From the NCBI RefSeq assembly GCF_008041945.1, contig NZ_VKAD01000001.1, positions 1,612,001-1,676,000 of the forward strand: a stretch of DNA of 64,000 nucleotides. The letters run 5' to 3'. Origin of the DNA: Reinekea thalattae. Lineage in GTDB: Bacteria > Pseudomonadota > Gammaproteobacteria > Pseudomonadales > Natronospirillaceae. The position numbers were made by a program, and so were the translations under genes. Shown here one piece after another: positions 1-9,317 of this stretch (position 1 is the stretch's first letter; each line of letters begins with the position of its first letter). Below the pieces are notes generated by a model, which was not told the DNA's origin, ran no database searches, and was given only the letters and a program-made list of their open reading frames with translations.

Positions 1-47
1 GTGTCTGCAAACGCGCCCATTTCGGCCTTAATATGTGGAGTTGCCAT
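1..47 (-). CDS. deoD: purine nucleoside phosphorylase DeoD, N-terminal fragment
   Basis: Only the first 15 codons lie in the window. Read on the minus strand from the ATG at 47-45 they give MATPHIKAEMGAFADT, which matches the highly conserved start of the hexameric bacterial purine nucleoside phosphorylase (MATPHINAEMGDFAD in E. coli). That enzyme phosphorolyses purine (deoxy)nucleosides in the cytoplasm for nucleoside salvage. An AAGGG-type ribosome binding site lies just upstream. The gene is divergent from cyaA. The identification rests on this short signature alone, but the signature is distinctive. Confidence 0.8.
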   Translation of the reverse strand, partial: MATPHIKAEMGAFAD

Positions 48-270
48 CAACCCTTACCTCTCTAAATAAATGTATAGCTTTTTAAATCGTCGCGAGACTA
101 TATAAAACTCCGAGCAAAATACCAATGTATCATTGCTTAAAATAAAGTTACTGGGGCTATCTATTTTTGTTTTTAGAATCTATAAACTAAAGTACCGTTG
201 AGTTTTGACTTCAATTTCTTTTGAAAAGGCCGACTAAACAACTTGCTCTAACTAAAAATTAGCGGCAAGC

Positions 271-288
271 TGAAAGCGAAAGCTTTCA
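271..288 (+). other. GNRA-tetraloop hairpin in the cyaA leader
   Basis: A perfect 7-bp stem (TGAAAGC/GCTTTCA) closes a GAAA loop 29 bases before the cyaA start codon. It has no U-run directly behind it, so it is not a standard terminator. It could influence cyaA mRNA stability or translation; this is inference only. The rest of the 270-bp deoD–cyaA spacer is AT-rich, and I see no convincing CRP site or promoter there. Confidence 0.3.
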
Positions 289-317
289 AAACCCACGCAC
301 CACTCATCAAGGTTTAT

Positions 318-3155
318 ATGAGCAGCATTTTAGAGCCGACATCTGAACAGGGTTATCTAGAAACCACAGGGCCATCAACGCTTCATATCGAACAGGTTAC
401 TAAGCGTTTTTTAGCCATCAATAAGGCTCGACTAGACCGGCTATGCGACGGTTTCCAACCTAAACAACGCCAATGCTTTAACCTCATTCCGTTGCTGTTT
501 CATTTGCATCACGAAGGTCTACCGGGTTACTCACCAAGAAAAACGCCGTTCAAGATTGCTAATTACCACCCGAGTGAAACGGCATTACGGCAGCTGCAAT
601 CTCAAATTCGTAACCGAACACCAAGGTTAAATTACAGCCACCGACCTCAACTAACCGCGCTTTATTTGATGGGCTCTAGTGGCAGCATTGGCCATTCAAC
701 CACATCCGACCTAGATATTTGGCTGTGCCACAACGACGACCTCAGCGATGAAGAAACCGCGGCGTTGACCGAGAAATCACTGCGCATTACCCATTGGGCA
801 GCCGACTTCAACCTAGAAGTAAACTTCTTTTTAATGGACGCAAAGCGCTTTCATGGTGATGTAAAGCCGTCCATTACCGGCGAAAACTGCGGCACCACCC
901 AAAACGTGTTACTGCTCGATGAGTTTTATCGCACCGCGCAACTGCTGGCAGGCAACATTCCAGCCTGGTGGTTAGTACCCAAACAACATGAAGCCAATTA
1001 TCAAGACACCATTAACGAGTTTTTTCAGCAAGGCATTATTGAGCCGGGCGAATATAACGACTTTGGTAGCCTAGCCTCTTTACCGGCTGGTGAATTCGTC
1101 GGTGGCGCGATGTGGCAGGTGTACAAAGCCATTGAGTCGCCCTACAAATCGATTTTAAAGCTGATGCTACTAGAGATTTACGCAGCCGAGTTCCCAACTA
1201 TCGAAAGCGTTGCTCATACCCTTAAAGAGGCGATTTACAGCGAACAGATCGATATTGAAGAAATCGACCCCTACATCATGCTTTATCAGCGTATCGAGCG
1301 GTATCTGTTAGCCCGCAATGAATTAGATCGTCTTGAGTTGGTGCGCCGCTGCCTTTACTTCAAAGTCGCCATTAAATTATCGCAAGAAACCAAAACTCAA
1401 ACTTGGCGTCGCATCCGCTTCAAACAGCTGGTCGATACATGGCAATGGAGCACTGGTAAGCTCGCTTACCTAGACGACAAACGCGCTTGGGGCGTTGTCG
1501 ATGTTTTAACAGAACGAAAACAGCTGGTGATCGAATTAACCCGAGGTTACCGTTCGCTCAAAGCCTTTACAGCAAAGCACAACGCCGACCATATTATGAG
1601 CCAAGAAGACTTGGCCGTTTTAAACCGTAAGCTACACACCGCATTTGATCGTCGCACCGGCAAGGTAGATTATCTTCAAATTGGTTCTGAAGCCGACCTA
1701 AGCCACGAAAATATTCAACTGCATGAACACCAAAGCCGGCACCAGCCTGGACACTACTATTGGGAAGTTTATAACCAACCGATCACCAATAAGCCGGCAC
1801 CGCTCAAGCAAACCGATAGCTTACTTGAAGCATTACTCTGGTCGCATTTAAATGGTTTATTGGCAGCACACTTACAACTCCCTATTTACCCACTGCAAGA
1901 AGAGCTCAGCGATTTTGAACTCAGAGCTACACTGGCTTCTATCCGACAATTGATTCCCTACCCAAGGCCGCTATCGAAAGACCAACAAGACTTTGACAAC
2001 GACGCTTACATTACCGACATTTCTGCCTTTATTAATTTTGGCCGCGACCCGTTGCAATACCTCTCGAATAAGGGGTTGAATAAAATATCGGCGCGCAGCG
2101 ATAGTCTCGATTTTAGTTCGAAACGAGAAAACCTAGTGATCTGCATTGATCTGGTGTTAGTTAACAGCTGGGGGGAAGTGGTGGTCGAGCATTACACCGG
2201 CCAAGAAGCGCTCGCCAAAGCACTAAAATCGATAACCAGCCAGTTAAAAGAGCAGACCACGCAACATCTGCCAAGAATAGAAACCGTCTGCCATAACTAT
2301 ACGCGCCCGAAAATTATTGCCTCGCGAGTAAAGCAGCTATTCAACGATGCTCTCAATGCGCTCTACACAAAAAACGCACCAGAAAATGCCCGCTTTGTGT
2401 TTAATGTCAGTGGCCAATACCGTATTTTTCAGCCAGTCAACAACAGCATCAGCTCTATTGCCTTGCCGAGTTTAGAAAAATTATTGCGCGTGCTTGGGTT
2501 ACAGCAAGAGCAATACAGCCCTGTGATGTTCAACCAACTCAATGACGGCGGCATTCAAATTGTAAAACACCTCTATAACGCCCACGCAGAAAATACCATC
2601 AGCCTCGCCATTGAAGCGTTTAAAAATTATTCACTGATCCATCTAATTGACGAACATGGCTCATTAATTCAATTTAAACAGCCCTATAACGACGCCAATG
2701 CCATTATTAAATTTGTACAGAACGTACAGAAACGCCAGCTGATGAGAGAGTTAGGCGATGGCAAAGCGCCACGAGTAATTCAATGCTTCCGTGCTCGCTA
2801 CGAAAACGAACAGGCCAGTATTAGACAGTTAGATAACCAAGAAATGCAATCGAAAGAACCCATTGTCGAACTCAGAGTCGCTATCGATAAAAGCCGCAAT
2901 AACGACTTAGAATATGAAATTATTTGCAACCAAAAGACCTTCAGTTCGCGTCAACTCGGGCAAGATCTTTTTAGCTCTTTAGGCTCTTATATTTTAGGCT
3001 TCATGCCGTCCGGTTTAACGGATTCAATCTATATTTCTGATTTAGTGATGACGCCATCTTTTATTGCCGAACTGCCTTTCGGTCATGATCAAACTAAGCA
3101 TTATATCGAGCAAAAATTAAAGCTCGAACAGAAGATAAAAGACTACTTTTTCTAA
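318..3155 (+). CDS. cyaA: class I adenylate cyclase
   Basis: This 945-residue protein has the length and motifs of gammaproteobacterial class I adenylate cyclase, which makes cAMP from ATP for CRP-dependent regulation. The N-terminal catalytic half contains the nucleotidyltransferase signature LMGSSGSIGHSTTSDLDIW at about residues 117-135, with the Gly/Ser loop and the metal-binding DLD. The C-terminal half matches the regulatory region of the family only loosely by eye. No membrane segments are visible. The start ATG has a modest AAGG six bases upstream. The gene stands alone, divergent from deoD and convergent with chpA (37 bp between stop codons). I see no frameshift. Confidence 0.93.
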   Translation: MSSILEPTSEQGYLETTGPSTLHIEQVTKRFLAINKARLDRLCDGFQPKQRQCFNLIPLLFHLHHEGLPGYSPRKTPFKIANYHPSETALRQLQSQIRNRTPRLNYSHRPQLTALYLMGSSGSIGHSTTSDLDIWLCHNDDLSDEETAALTEKSLRITHWAADFNLEVNFFLMDAKRFHGDVKPSITGENCGTTQNVLLLDEFYRTAQLLAGNIPAWWLVPKQHEANYQDTINEFFQQGIIEPGEYNDFGSLASLPAGEFVGGAMWQVYKAIESPYKSILKLMLLEIYAAEFPTIESVAHTLKEAIYSEQIDIEEIDPYIMLYQRIERYLLARNELDRLELVRRCLYFKVAIKLSQETKTQTWRRIRFKQLVDTWQWSTGKLAYLDDKRAWGVVDVLTERKQLVIELTRGYRSLKAFTAKHNADHIMSQEDLAVLNRKLHTAFDRRTGKVDYLQIGSEADLSHENIQLHEHQSRHQPGHYYWEVYNQPITNKPAPLKQTDSLLEALLWSHLNGLLAAHLQLPIYPLQEELSDFELRATLASIRQLIPYPRPLSKDQQDFDNDAYITDISAFINFGRDPLQYLSNKGLNKISARSDSLDFSSKRENLVICIDLVLVNSWGEVVVEHYTGQEALAKALKSITSQLKEQTTQHLPRIETVCHNYTRPKIIASRVKQLFNDALNALYTKNAPENARFVFNVSGQYRIFQPVNNSISSIALPSLEKLLRVLGLQQEQYSPVMFNQLNDGGIQIVKHLYNAHAENTISLAIEAFKNYSLIHLIDEHGSLIQFKQPYNDANAIIKFVQNVQKRQLMRELGDGKAPRVIQCFRARYENEQASIRQLDNQEMQSKEPIVELRVAIDKSRNNDLEYEIICNQKTFSSRQLGQDLFSSLGSYILGFMPSGLTDSIYISDLVMTPSFIAELPFGHDQTKHYIEQKLKLEQKIKDYFF

Positions 3156-3192
3156 CTTTTTTATTGTTTAAAGATTCAAAAAAGACAGCAAC

Positions 3193-6100
3193 TTAAAGCG
3201 GTTCTATATCATCTTGGTCGCTAGATTCATCATCGAGCGATGCTAGGCTGTCGTTTTCCAGACTGTCGTTTTCCAGACTGTCGTTTTCTAGACCGTCGCT
3301 TTCCGCATCAAAGCCATCAATATTTAAATCCAAACCATCGATATCTAAATCCAGGTTATCTATATCTAACTCCAAGCCTTCGGTCTGTTCTGTATCTAAT
3401 TGCAAGCTGTCTAGATCGACCTCGACATGCGTTTCTGCTTCATTGGCTTGATCTGCCAGCTGCTGTGCAGTTTCTTTAGGTTCAGCGGATGGCTCAGGGT
3501 CGGCAACTTCACCTGTCAATTCTTGTTCACTGGCAGGTTCAACAAGCCGCTCAATAGCATTCAACAATGGGCCTTCTTTAAAAGGCTTATCCATGTAGTC
3601 GTCGACGCCGATATCGGCCGCACGATCTCGGTGCTGTTGATCGTCACGGAAAGTAATCATGATAATCGGCACATCTTTAAGGCGCTCATCTTGGCGAACC
3701 CAAGAAGCCGCGTCGAAACCGTCCATATAAGGCATTTCGATATCGAGCAAGATTAAATCTGGCACGTTATCGACCATCTGATTAATGGCATCGGCACCGT
3801 CTTTGGCCAGCATCACTTCCATGCCGTGACGACGCAAGAAACGCCCAAGCGCTTTTCGTACGGTCACGGAATCATCGCACACCATCACTCGAGCGCGAAT
3901 CTGCCGGCTCGACACCAGCTCTTCAGGTTCAGGGAAAAGCCGCGAATGCGCTTCAATTGCCGAATCTAGTTGGATTAACGCTGCCAGCTCTAAAATAACA
4001 ACCACCGAGCCATCACCTAAGATCGTCACGCCACTGACACCCGGCACCTGACTAAACTGGTTGCCTAAGGTTTTGACAACAATTTCGCGTGAGCCCAACA
4101 GTTGGTCGACCTGCAACGCCATCGAGTTTTCACCACCAGCGCCACGCACTAACACCAACGCTACGGAACTATCGAGCGATTCGATCTCCGGCCGTGCCGC
4201 GGTTTGCAGCAACGAGCCCATATACTCAACTCGATACGAGTGTTGTTCGTATTCAAATAGCGGCGCGTTTGGTTGATAGTATTCTGCCAACTGCGCTGGC
4301 GTCACACGTACAATCGCCTCGACAGTATTGTGTGGCAGTGCGTAGACTTCATCTTTGCACTTAATCATCAAGGCGCGACACATCGAAACATTGTACGGCA
4401 AGCGCACTTTATAGGTGGTGCCTAAGCCATGTTCGGAACTGATCGAAACAGAACCGCCTAGCTGTTTAATCTCGGCGTTCACGGCAATCATTGTTGCCGC
4501 CGTATCGCCCATGCCGACGATGCTCTGGTCGGTATTGAAGTCGGCATCTAAAACGAACTGCAATACTTCTTCTGCACTGAGATTATCGCTGTCTTGCATG
4601 AGGCCACATTCGATCGCCTTTTCACGAATACTGGCTTCATCCATACCTTGGCCGTCATCTTCGAGCGTTAACACGACATCCGACTGCTCACGCGATAGGC
4701 TTAAACGTAACTGGCCAACAGCTGGCTTGCCAACCTCTGCACGCTGCTCCGGTGCTTCGAGACCCTGTTCAATGGCGTTACATAACAGATGTTCAAGCGG
4801 CAAAATTGCATGTTCAAATACATTTCGGTCAACTTCGTATTCAGCATTATCGACCACCAGCTGAGCCGGTTTGCCAAAGGTCTCTGAGGCGTCAGAAACC
4901 ACTCGCTGTAAATGCGGCACCAGCTGCGCAAATGGCACCATGCGCGCCTGCATTAGGCCGTCTTTTAACTCATTAGTTATACGGCCATGCTTAAATAGAA
5001 TGTCTTCAACGGCTCGAGTGCGGTGCGCAAAGCTCGATTTAATATCATCAAAATCGTCCGAGGTTTCCGACATGAGGCTGGACAGCTGCTTGATCTGCGC
5101 GTAACGCGTCATTTCCATTGGCGCTAAACCATCGGCCTGTTTTTCACGGAAACGAATTTGAGCTTCGGTTTCAATATCGAGACGACGAACCTGATCTTTC
5201 AGCCGATTAATGGCTTGATCCATATCGTTAATGGAGCCTGCAAAACCTGCCACTTCTCGTTCTAGTTGAGCGCGCGAGGTCGAAGCCTCTTCCGACAGAC
5301 TGGTTAATTCTTCAAGAAGCTCTTTGCTGACCCGCACAACATCGGGGGAATCTTCTAATGTTGGCACCGGTGGCGGAGCCTGACTCACCAGCTCGGTCGA
5401 CGACGATGCTGGCTCTTCTTCCTCAGCAGCGTCAATTAACGTCAAGCCGTTATCGACTGGAATGGTTAATTCTGGCTCCGACTCTAAATAGTCCGACTCT
5501 TCGGGCTCGATGGCTTCTTCGGGCTCATCGGCTTCATCGGCTTCATCGGCTTCATCGGCTTCATCGGGCTCGATGGATTCTTCGGGATCGATGGACTCTT
5601 CGGACTCTTCGGACTCTTCGGACTCTTCTGACTCTTCTGACTCTTCTGACTCTTCTGACTCTTCTGACTCTTCTGACTCTTCTGACTCTTCTGACTCTTC
5701 AGCCAGTGTTTCTATTTGCTGGCGATAAGCAAACACCTGATTAGCGTATTCGGTAACATCGTTGGCATCTAATGCCCAATCTTCAGTGTGCTGATCGATC
5801 AGCGCAACTAAACGCCGCATCAACTCAACAAACTCTTTATCGACGATCGTTTCATGCTCTTGCATCACCGCCAATAGCTGCTCAACGGGTTTAAGCAATA
5901 GCACCAACGAATCCATTGCATTCACTTCGGCAGACTCAGCGATGGTTTTGATCGACCGTTGCAGCGCATCTGGAATTGGCGCATCTAACGGCTCATCATC
6001 TAAGTAGTTTTCGATATACTCAACATGATCAACCAGTTCTTCATTAAAGAGTTCGAGTAGACTCGGCGTTTCATCAACATAAACCTCGGTGTGAGCATTA

Positions 6101-7089
6101 ACTTCTTGCTCTAAAAAGGCTTCGTCTAAACGTTCTAACAACTCTGGATCGTAATCGGCCAATTGCTGACGTAATTCGCCCAGCTGTTTATCACTTGGGC
6201 GCAGTTCTGTTAGTGAGTACTCAGTTCTAATATTTTCTATCCGCTCAATATCGCCCTGCTCGGTACCGGCAATAAAAAACAGAATGCGCTTTAGCACGCT
6301 TTCGTTAGGTGGCTGTTTAATGGCGTGTAACGGATCGCTTTTCATGTCGCGCAACAGATGGTCGACCGAACTCAATGCCTTAAACACTGGCACCGAACGT
6401 TGCAATTGCCCAGTCTGAATGGCGCTAACAAAGGCATCCACAACTTGCCAGAAAGGCCCAGCTGGCGTTTGTTCCGCCAACATCAAAATGCGGCTGATCG
6501 ATTTAGCTAAAAAGTCTAAATTGGTCTGAACATCTTCACCCTTGATCCAGCCAAGTAACGCCATTTGATACATTTGGCGCAACTTAGCCAGCAATTCAAC
6601 GGTATTAGGGCGATCCACTAGGCGATAATCTGGCTCTTCGATCAAACGGTATACGCTAGAAACATCCGGCGTAAATACCGATAGCTCACTTATCGAGTCG
6701 GCACCACGCGCCTGCCGCAACTCATTGAGCAGCGGTAAAATAGCCAGCGGTAAGTCCTGTTGAGCGGTTTGTAATTGTTGTAAATAGGTCGATAACTGCG
6801 ACAGGGCGCGAGCCAGCAGTAATAAATTCTCTTTGTTGGCCAGTACATCTTCATCGGCCATGGTCTGGCTTAGCAGCGCCATTTCTTCGGCCAGATGGGT
6901 GGCGCTGTCAAACTCAATACCTTGCAATAAACGACAGATCTGCTGAATTGCAGACAGGCAAACGCCGAACAAATTCATATCGTCCGGTGATCCGGCATAG
7001 GAAACCAGGGCAGTTTGTGCCTGCCTTAGTGCATCCTCTACTTCGCCTTGAACCTGTTCAATGGCAACATAGTCTCGGCGGTCTGTCAT
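3193..7089 (-). CDS. chpA: ChpA-like CheA-family protein with C-terminal receiver; probable pseudokinase
   Basis: This 1298-residue protein is the CheA-type component of a Pil-Chp (type IV pilus/twitching) chemotaxis system. In order it has N-terminal Hpt-like helical regions (about 1-450), an acidic low-complexity linker (464-520), a CheA dimerisation region (about 580-700), an HATPase region (to about 900), a CheW domain (about 900-1040) and a receiver (about 1068-1185) with Asp at LLLDIEMP and Lys at DKPF, then an acidic tail. It is much shorter than P. aeruginosa ChpA. Key kinase positions look lost: the Hpt motif that should read HTLKGSA is KTIAESA, RNAVDHG is CNAIEQG, and the GVGM ATP-lid glycines are replaced. 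The receiver appears intact. It is last in the pilI–pilJ–chpA operon, starting behind GGGAG. The ChpA family call is firm; loss of kinase activity is inferred. Confidence 0.88.
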   Translation of the reverse strand: MTDRRDYVAIEQVQGEVEDALRQAQTALVSYAGSPDDMNLFGVCLSAIQQICRLLQGIEFDSATHLAEEMALLSQTMADEDVLANKENLLLLARALSQLSTYLQQLQTAQQDLPLAILPLLNELRQARGADSISELSVFTPDVSSVYRLIEEPDYRLVDRPNTVELLAKLRQMYQMALLGWIKGEDVQTNLDFLAKSISRILMLAEQTPAGPFWQVVDAFVSAIQTGQLQRSVPVFKALSSVDHLLRDMKSDPLHAIKQPPNESVLKRILFFIAGTEQGDIERIENIRTEYSLTELRPSDKQLGELRQQLADYDPELLERLDEAFLEQEVNAHTEVYVDETPSLLELFNEELVDHVEYIENYLDDEPLDAPIPDALQRSIKTIAESAEVNAMDSLVLLLKPVEQLLAVMQEHETIVDKEFVELMRRLVALIDQHTEDWALDANDVTEYANQVFAYRQQIETLAEESEESEESEESEESEESEESEESEESEESEESEESIDPEESIEPDEADEADEADEADEPEEAIEPEESDYLESEPELTIPVDNGLTLIDAAEEEEPASSSTELVSQAPPPVPTLEDSPDVVRVSKELLEELTSLSEEASTSRAQLEREVAGFAGSINDMDQAINRLKDQVRRLDIETEAQIRFREKQADGLAPMEMTRYAQIKQLSSLMSETSDDFDDIKSSFAHRTRAVEDILFKHGRITNELKDGLMQARMVPFAQLVPHLQRVVSDASETFGKPAQLVVDNAEYEVDRNVFEHAILPLEHLLCNAIEQGLEAPEQRAEVGKPAVGQLRLSLSREQSDVVLTLEDDGQGMDEASIREKAIECGLMQDSDNLSAEEVLQFVLDADFNTDQSIVGMGDTAATMIAVNAEIKQLGGSVSISSEHGLGTTYKVRLPYNVSMCRALMIKCKDEVYALPHNTVEAIVRVTPAQLAEYYQPNAPLFEYEQHSYRVEYMGSLLQTAARPEIESLDSSVALVLVRGAGGENSMALQVDQLLGSREIVVKTLGNQFSQVPGVSGVTILGDGSVVVILELAALIQLDSAIEAHSRLFPEPEELVSSRQIRARVMVCDDSVTVRKALGRFLRRHGMEVMLAKDGADAINQMVDNVPDLILLDIEMPYMDGFDAASWVRQDERLKDVPIIMITFRDDQQHRDRAADIGVDDYMDKPFKEGPLLNAIERLVEPASEQELTGEVADPEPSAEPKETAQQLADQANEAETHVEVDLDSLQLDTEQTEGLELDIDNLDLDIDGLDLNIDGFDAESDGLENDSLENDSLENDSLASLDDESSDQDDIEPL
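5530..5565 (-). repeat. 9-bp tandem repeat encoding Ala-Asp-Glu
   Basis: Four near-perfect copies of the 9-bp unit GGCTTCATC (plus strand) lie in tandem. They encode an EAD/ADE run at about residues 509-520 of the ChpA-like protein. The unit is a multiple of three, so copy-number change would alter linker length without breaking the frame. Confidence 0.85.
5593..5700 (-). repeat. 12-copy 9-bp tandem repeat encoding Ser-Glu-Glu
   Basis: Twelve consecutive copies of a 9-bp unit lie in tandem: four GGACTCTTC followed by eight TGACTCTTC on the plus strand. They encode a (SEE)n stretch at about residues 464-499 of the ChpA-like protein, between its Hpt-like part and its kinase-like core. The two unit types form homogeneous blocks, which suggests recent expansion by slippage. 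It is in frame. Confidence 0.95.
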
Positions 7090-7171
7090 GCCGAACTCCC
7101 TAGTGTCGTTATCGTCATGGGCTCTGTGCCCGCATTACTGTCTTGTTTAGCGATTAAAATCATTGACTGAG

Positions 7172-9277
7172 TCATGATTTAACCTCGCTCTTTGTATCAT
7201 TCAGCTCAGATATCATCATTGTTTCCGCATTAGTCTGCGGGCTGTTTGATACCAATTTCAGGCGATCGATGGTTTGATGCAGCTTTTTTGATCGCCTTAA
7301 TACTTTAACGGCCGATTCGGCTGTAGTCTTTGTACCAATCGACGTTTGCGTGGCAATTTCTTGAATTACGTCCATCGTTGTCGATACATGACCGGCTGAA
7401 GAGGCCTGCTGTACCGTTGCCTGAGCAATATTTTGTGTCAATTCAACCAGGCTCGCCGATACTCGCTCAATTTCATCAAAAATCGCGCCGGTATCTTTAA
7501 CCAAATAGACCCCGCGCTCAGCAGCCTCTGTCGTTTGACTAATGGCATTAGCCGTTTCCTCTGTATCGTTCTGAATCGACTTTACTAGAGTGCCAATTTG
7601 CTTAGTGGTCTCAGACGAACGCTCCGCAAGCCGCTGTACCTGTTCGGCGATGGCCGAAAATCCACGCCCGGCGTTGCCAGCAACAGACGATTGAATAGAG
7701 GCATTTACTGCTAAAATATTGGTTTGCTCGGTTAATTCGTTCATATCGGTGACGATTTCACCAATCTTACTGATCGTCTGCACCAATCGTTTGGCGCGCA
7801 TAGCGGAATCTTCAATTTGCGGTAACAGCTGGTCGATATCTGCAATCGCCTCCTGCACTGCACCAAAACCCTGAGTAATGGCATTCATCGATAACTTAGC
7901 CGCTGCCACCGTATCTTGTGCACTGTGCTGTAACTGCTCTGCCGAGAGCGCGTCGTGCTTCACTGCGGTTGCTACCGCGCCAATCTCTTCGGCCTGACGA
8001 CGGCTAGCCTCAGCCAAATGCTGAGTCATTGTTTGTACTTCGGTGGCGGCAACGGTTGATTCGATAGCCGCCTCCTGAATGGCATTAATTCGATGTCGAA
8101 TTTGATCAACGCAAACGTTTATCGCCTCGGCAATTGTGCCGGTAAAGCCGCCGGTTAGACTCATCTGTGCGGTTAAATCACCCTCGGCCAATACCGCTAA
8201 TTCATCCAGCAATTGCAAAATATCGCTCTGATGCTGTTGATTGGTTTGCTCCGCATTGCGCAAGCTTCGATGAGCATAACGCTGCGTCAATACCACCATG
8301 ATAAGCACCAGTACAATGGTCAGTGCCACCAATACAAAGGCCCACACAAAGCCAATATGCACACCATAGAGCGTCAGTGAACGCGCCTGCTCGGGCAGTG
8401 AAAAAACTTGCTCGTGCAACCTCATCGTTTGCTGTTTAAGGCGATTGAGCGCCTGCTCTGCGGTGATTAATCCTAATCGGTTATCGAGCAAGGATTGCAA
8501 ACTGAGCTCTATTGAGTCATCAAGCTGATCAATCTCTAGCAGTGTATTCAGCGCTGGGCCGGGCGCTATTGGAGCAATATTGAGACGCGCATCGGTGGTC
8601 TGTAAGGCCTGAAAAACTTGCCGATAAAACGCCAAGCTCTGCTCTAGCTCGGTGACGATTTGTGTCACATCACCTCGAGTATCCGTCAGGTTATCCAGCA
8701 AACCCTGCATTTTATCGAGCAACCAAACTTGCCGCGCCACCATCAATGATCTTGGTGTCGGCGAGTCTGCGGCCAGCAATTCGACTAATTCTGTATACAG
8801 CTTTGCCAGCGGCTCACGGTTGCTCAGAACGGCGTTATCGGCATTCGCCAATAGCAGCAAGGCTGATTTATTTTCCAGTACCGGCCGCACCGCCTCGGTT
8901 GTCGCTAACCAAGTTTGATTCAGCAAGGCGCTATCGATGTCGATAAAATAATGATCCAATGCTGAAAGATAGCTTGGCATTGGGCTTTTTAGCAGCTGCA
9001 CTCGATGACGCTCAAATTCAGCTTCGATCGTCACCAGCTCAGAAAAGGCATTGCTTTGACCACGCGCAGCCTGCATCGTTGTATGTTGCAACTGAGGTGC
9101 TAGCTGACGCAGTGCCGCAACGGCATCTCGTTGCGCACTGTCGTAACGCGATTGCACATAGGTAAAGAGCAGAACCAGACTGGTCAATACAAGCATCAAC
9201 AACGCCGAAACGGTTAACCATGTCATTTGTCGACGGGCCTGCACGGCCATGCGTAATGCGCCAAACTGAGACGTCAT
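7172..9277 (-). CDS. pilJ: PilJ-like methyl-accepting chemotaxis protein
   Basis: This 701-residue transmembrane receptor has a TM helix near residues 20-42, a long periplasmic helical domain, a second TM near 310-335, a HAMP-like segment and a cytoplasmic signalling domain. The hairpin tip reads EQTNILAVNASIQSSVAGNA, followed by GRGFSAIAEQVQRLAERS. This is the PilJ variant (IQxSxAG rather than IEAARAG). In Pseudomonas, PilJ signals through PilI to ChpA to control type IV pili and cAMP. It sits between pilI and chpA on the same strand, with a GGAG site nine bases before the ATG. No pilK-like methyltransferase gene lies between pilJ and chpA. Confidence 0.9.
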   Translation of the reverse strand: MTSQFGALRMAVQARRQMTWLTVSALLMLVLTSLVLLFTYVQSRYDSAQRDAVAALRQLAPQLQHTTMQAARGQSNAFSELVTIEAEFERHRVQLLKSPMPSYLSALDHYFIDIDSALLNQTWLATTEAVRPVLENKSALLLLANADNAVLSNREPLAKLYTELVELLAADSPTPRSLMVARQVWLLDKMQGLLDNLTDTRGDVTQIVTELEQSLAFYRQVFQALQTTDARLNIAPIAPGPALNTLLEIDQLDDSIELSLQSLLDNRLGLITAEQALNRLKQQTMRLHEQVFSLPEQARSLTLYGVHIGFVWAFVLVALTIVLVLIMVVLTQRYAHRSLRNAEQTNQQHQSDILQLLDELAVLAEGDLTAQMSLTGGFTGTIAEAINVCVDQIRHRINAIQEAAIESTVAATEVQTMTQHLAEASRRQAEEIGAVATAVKHDALSAEQLQHSAQDTVAAAKLSMNAITQGFGAVQEAIADIDQLLPQIEDSAMRAKRLVQTISKIGEIVTDMNELTEQTNILAVNASIQSSVAGNAGRGFSAIAEQVQRLAERSSETTKQIGTLVKSIQNDTEETANAISQTTEAAERGVYLVKDTGAIFDEIERVSASLVELTQNIAQATVQQASSAGHVSTTMDVIQEIATQTSIGTKTTAESAVKVLRRSKKLHQTIDRLKLVSNSPQTNAETMMISELNDTKSEVKS

Positions 9278-9317
9278 GCCTGTGCTCCTAACATTAACCT
9301 AGCCATTGTTATTGTTT

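Noticed and set aside
5358-5744. Long plus-strand open frames of Ser-rich or Leu/Thr-rich repeats opposite the ChpA linker
   Set aside because: They are produced by the 9-bp repeats of the minus-strand gene read on the other strand; no ribosome binding site or family signal.
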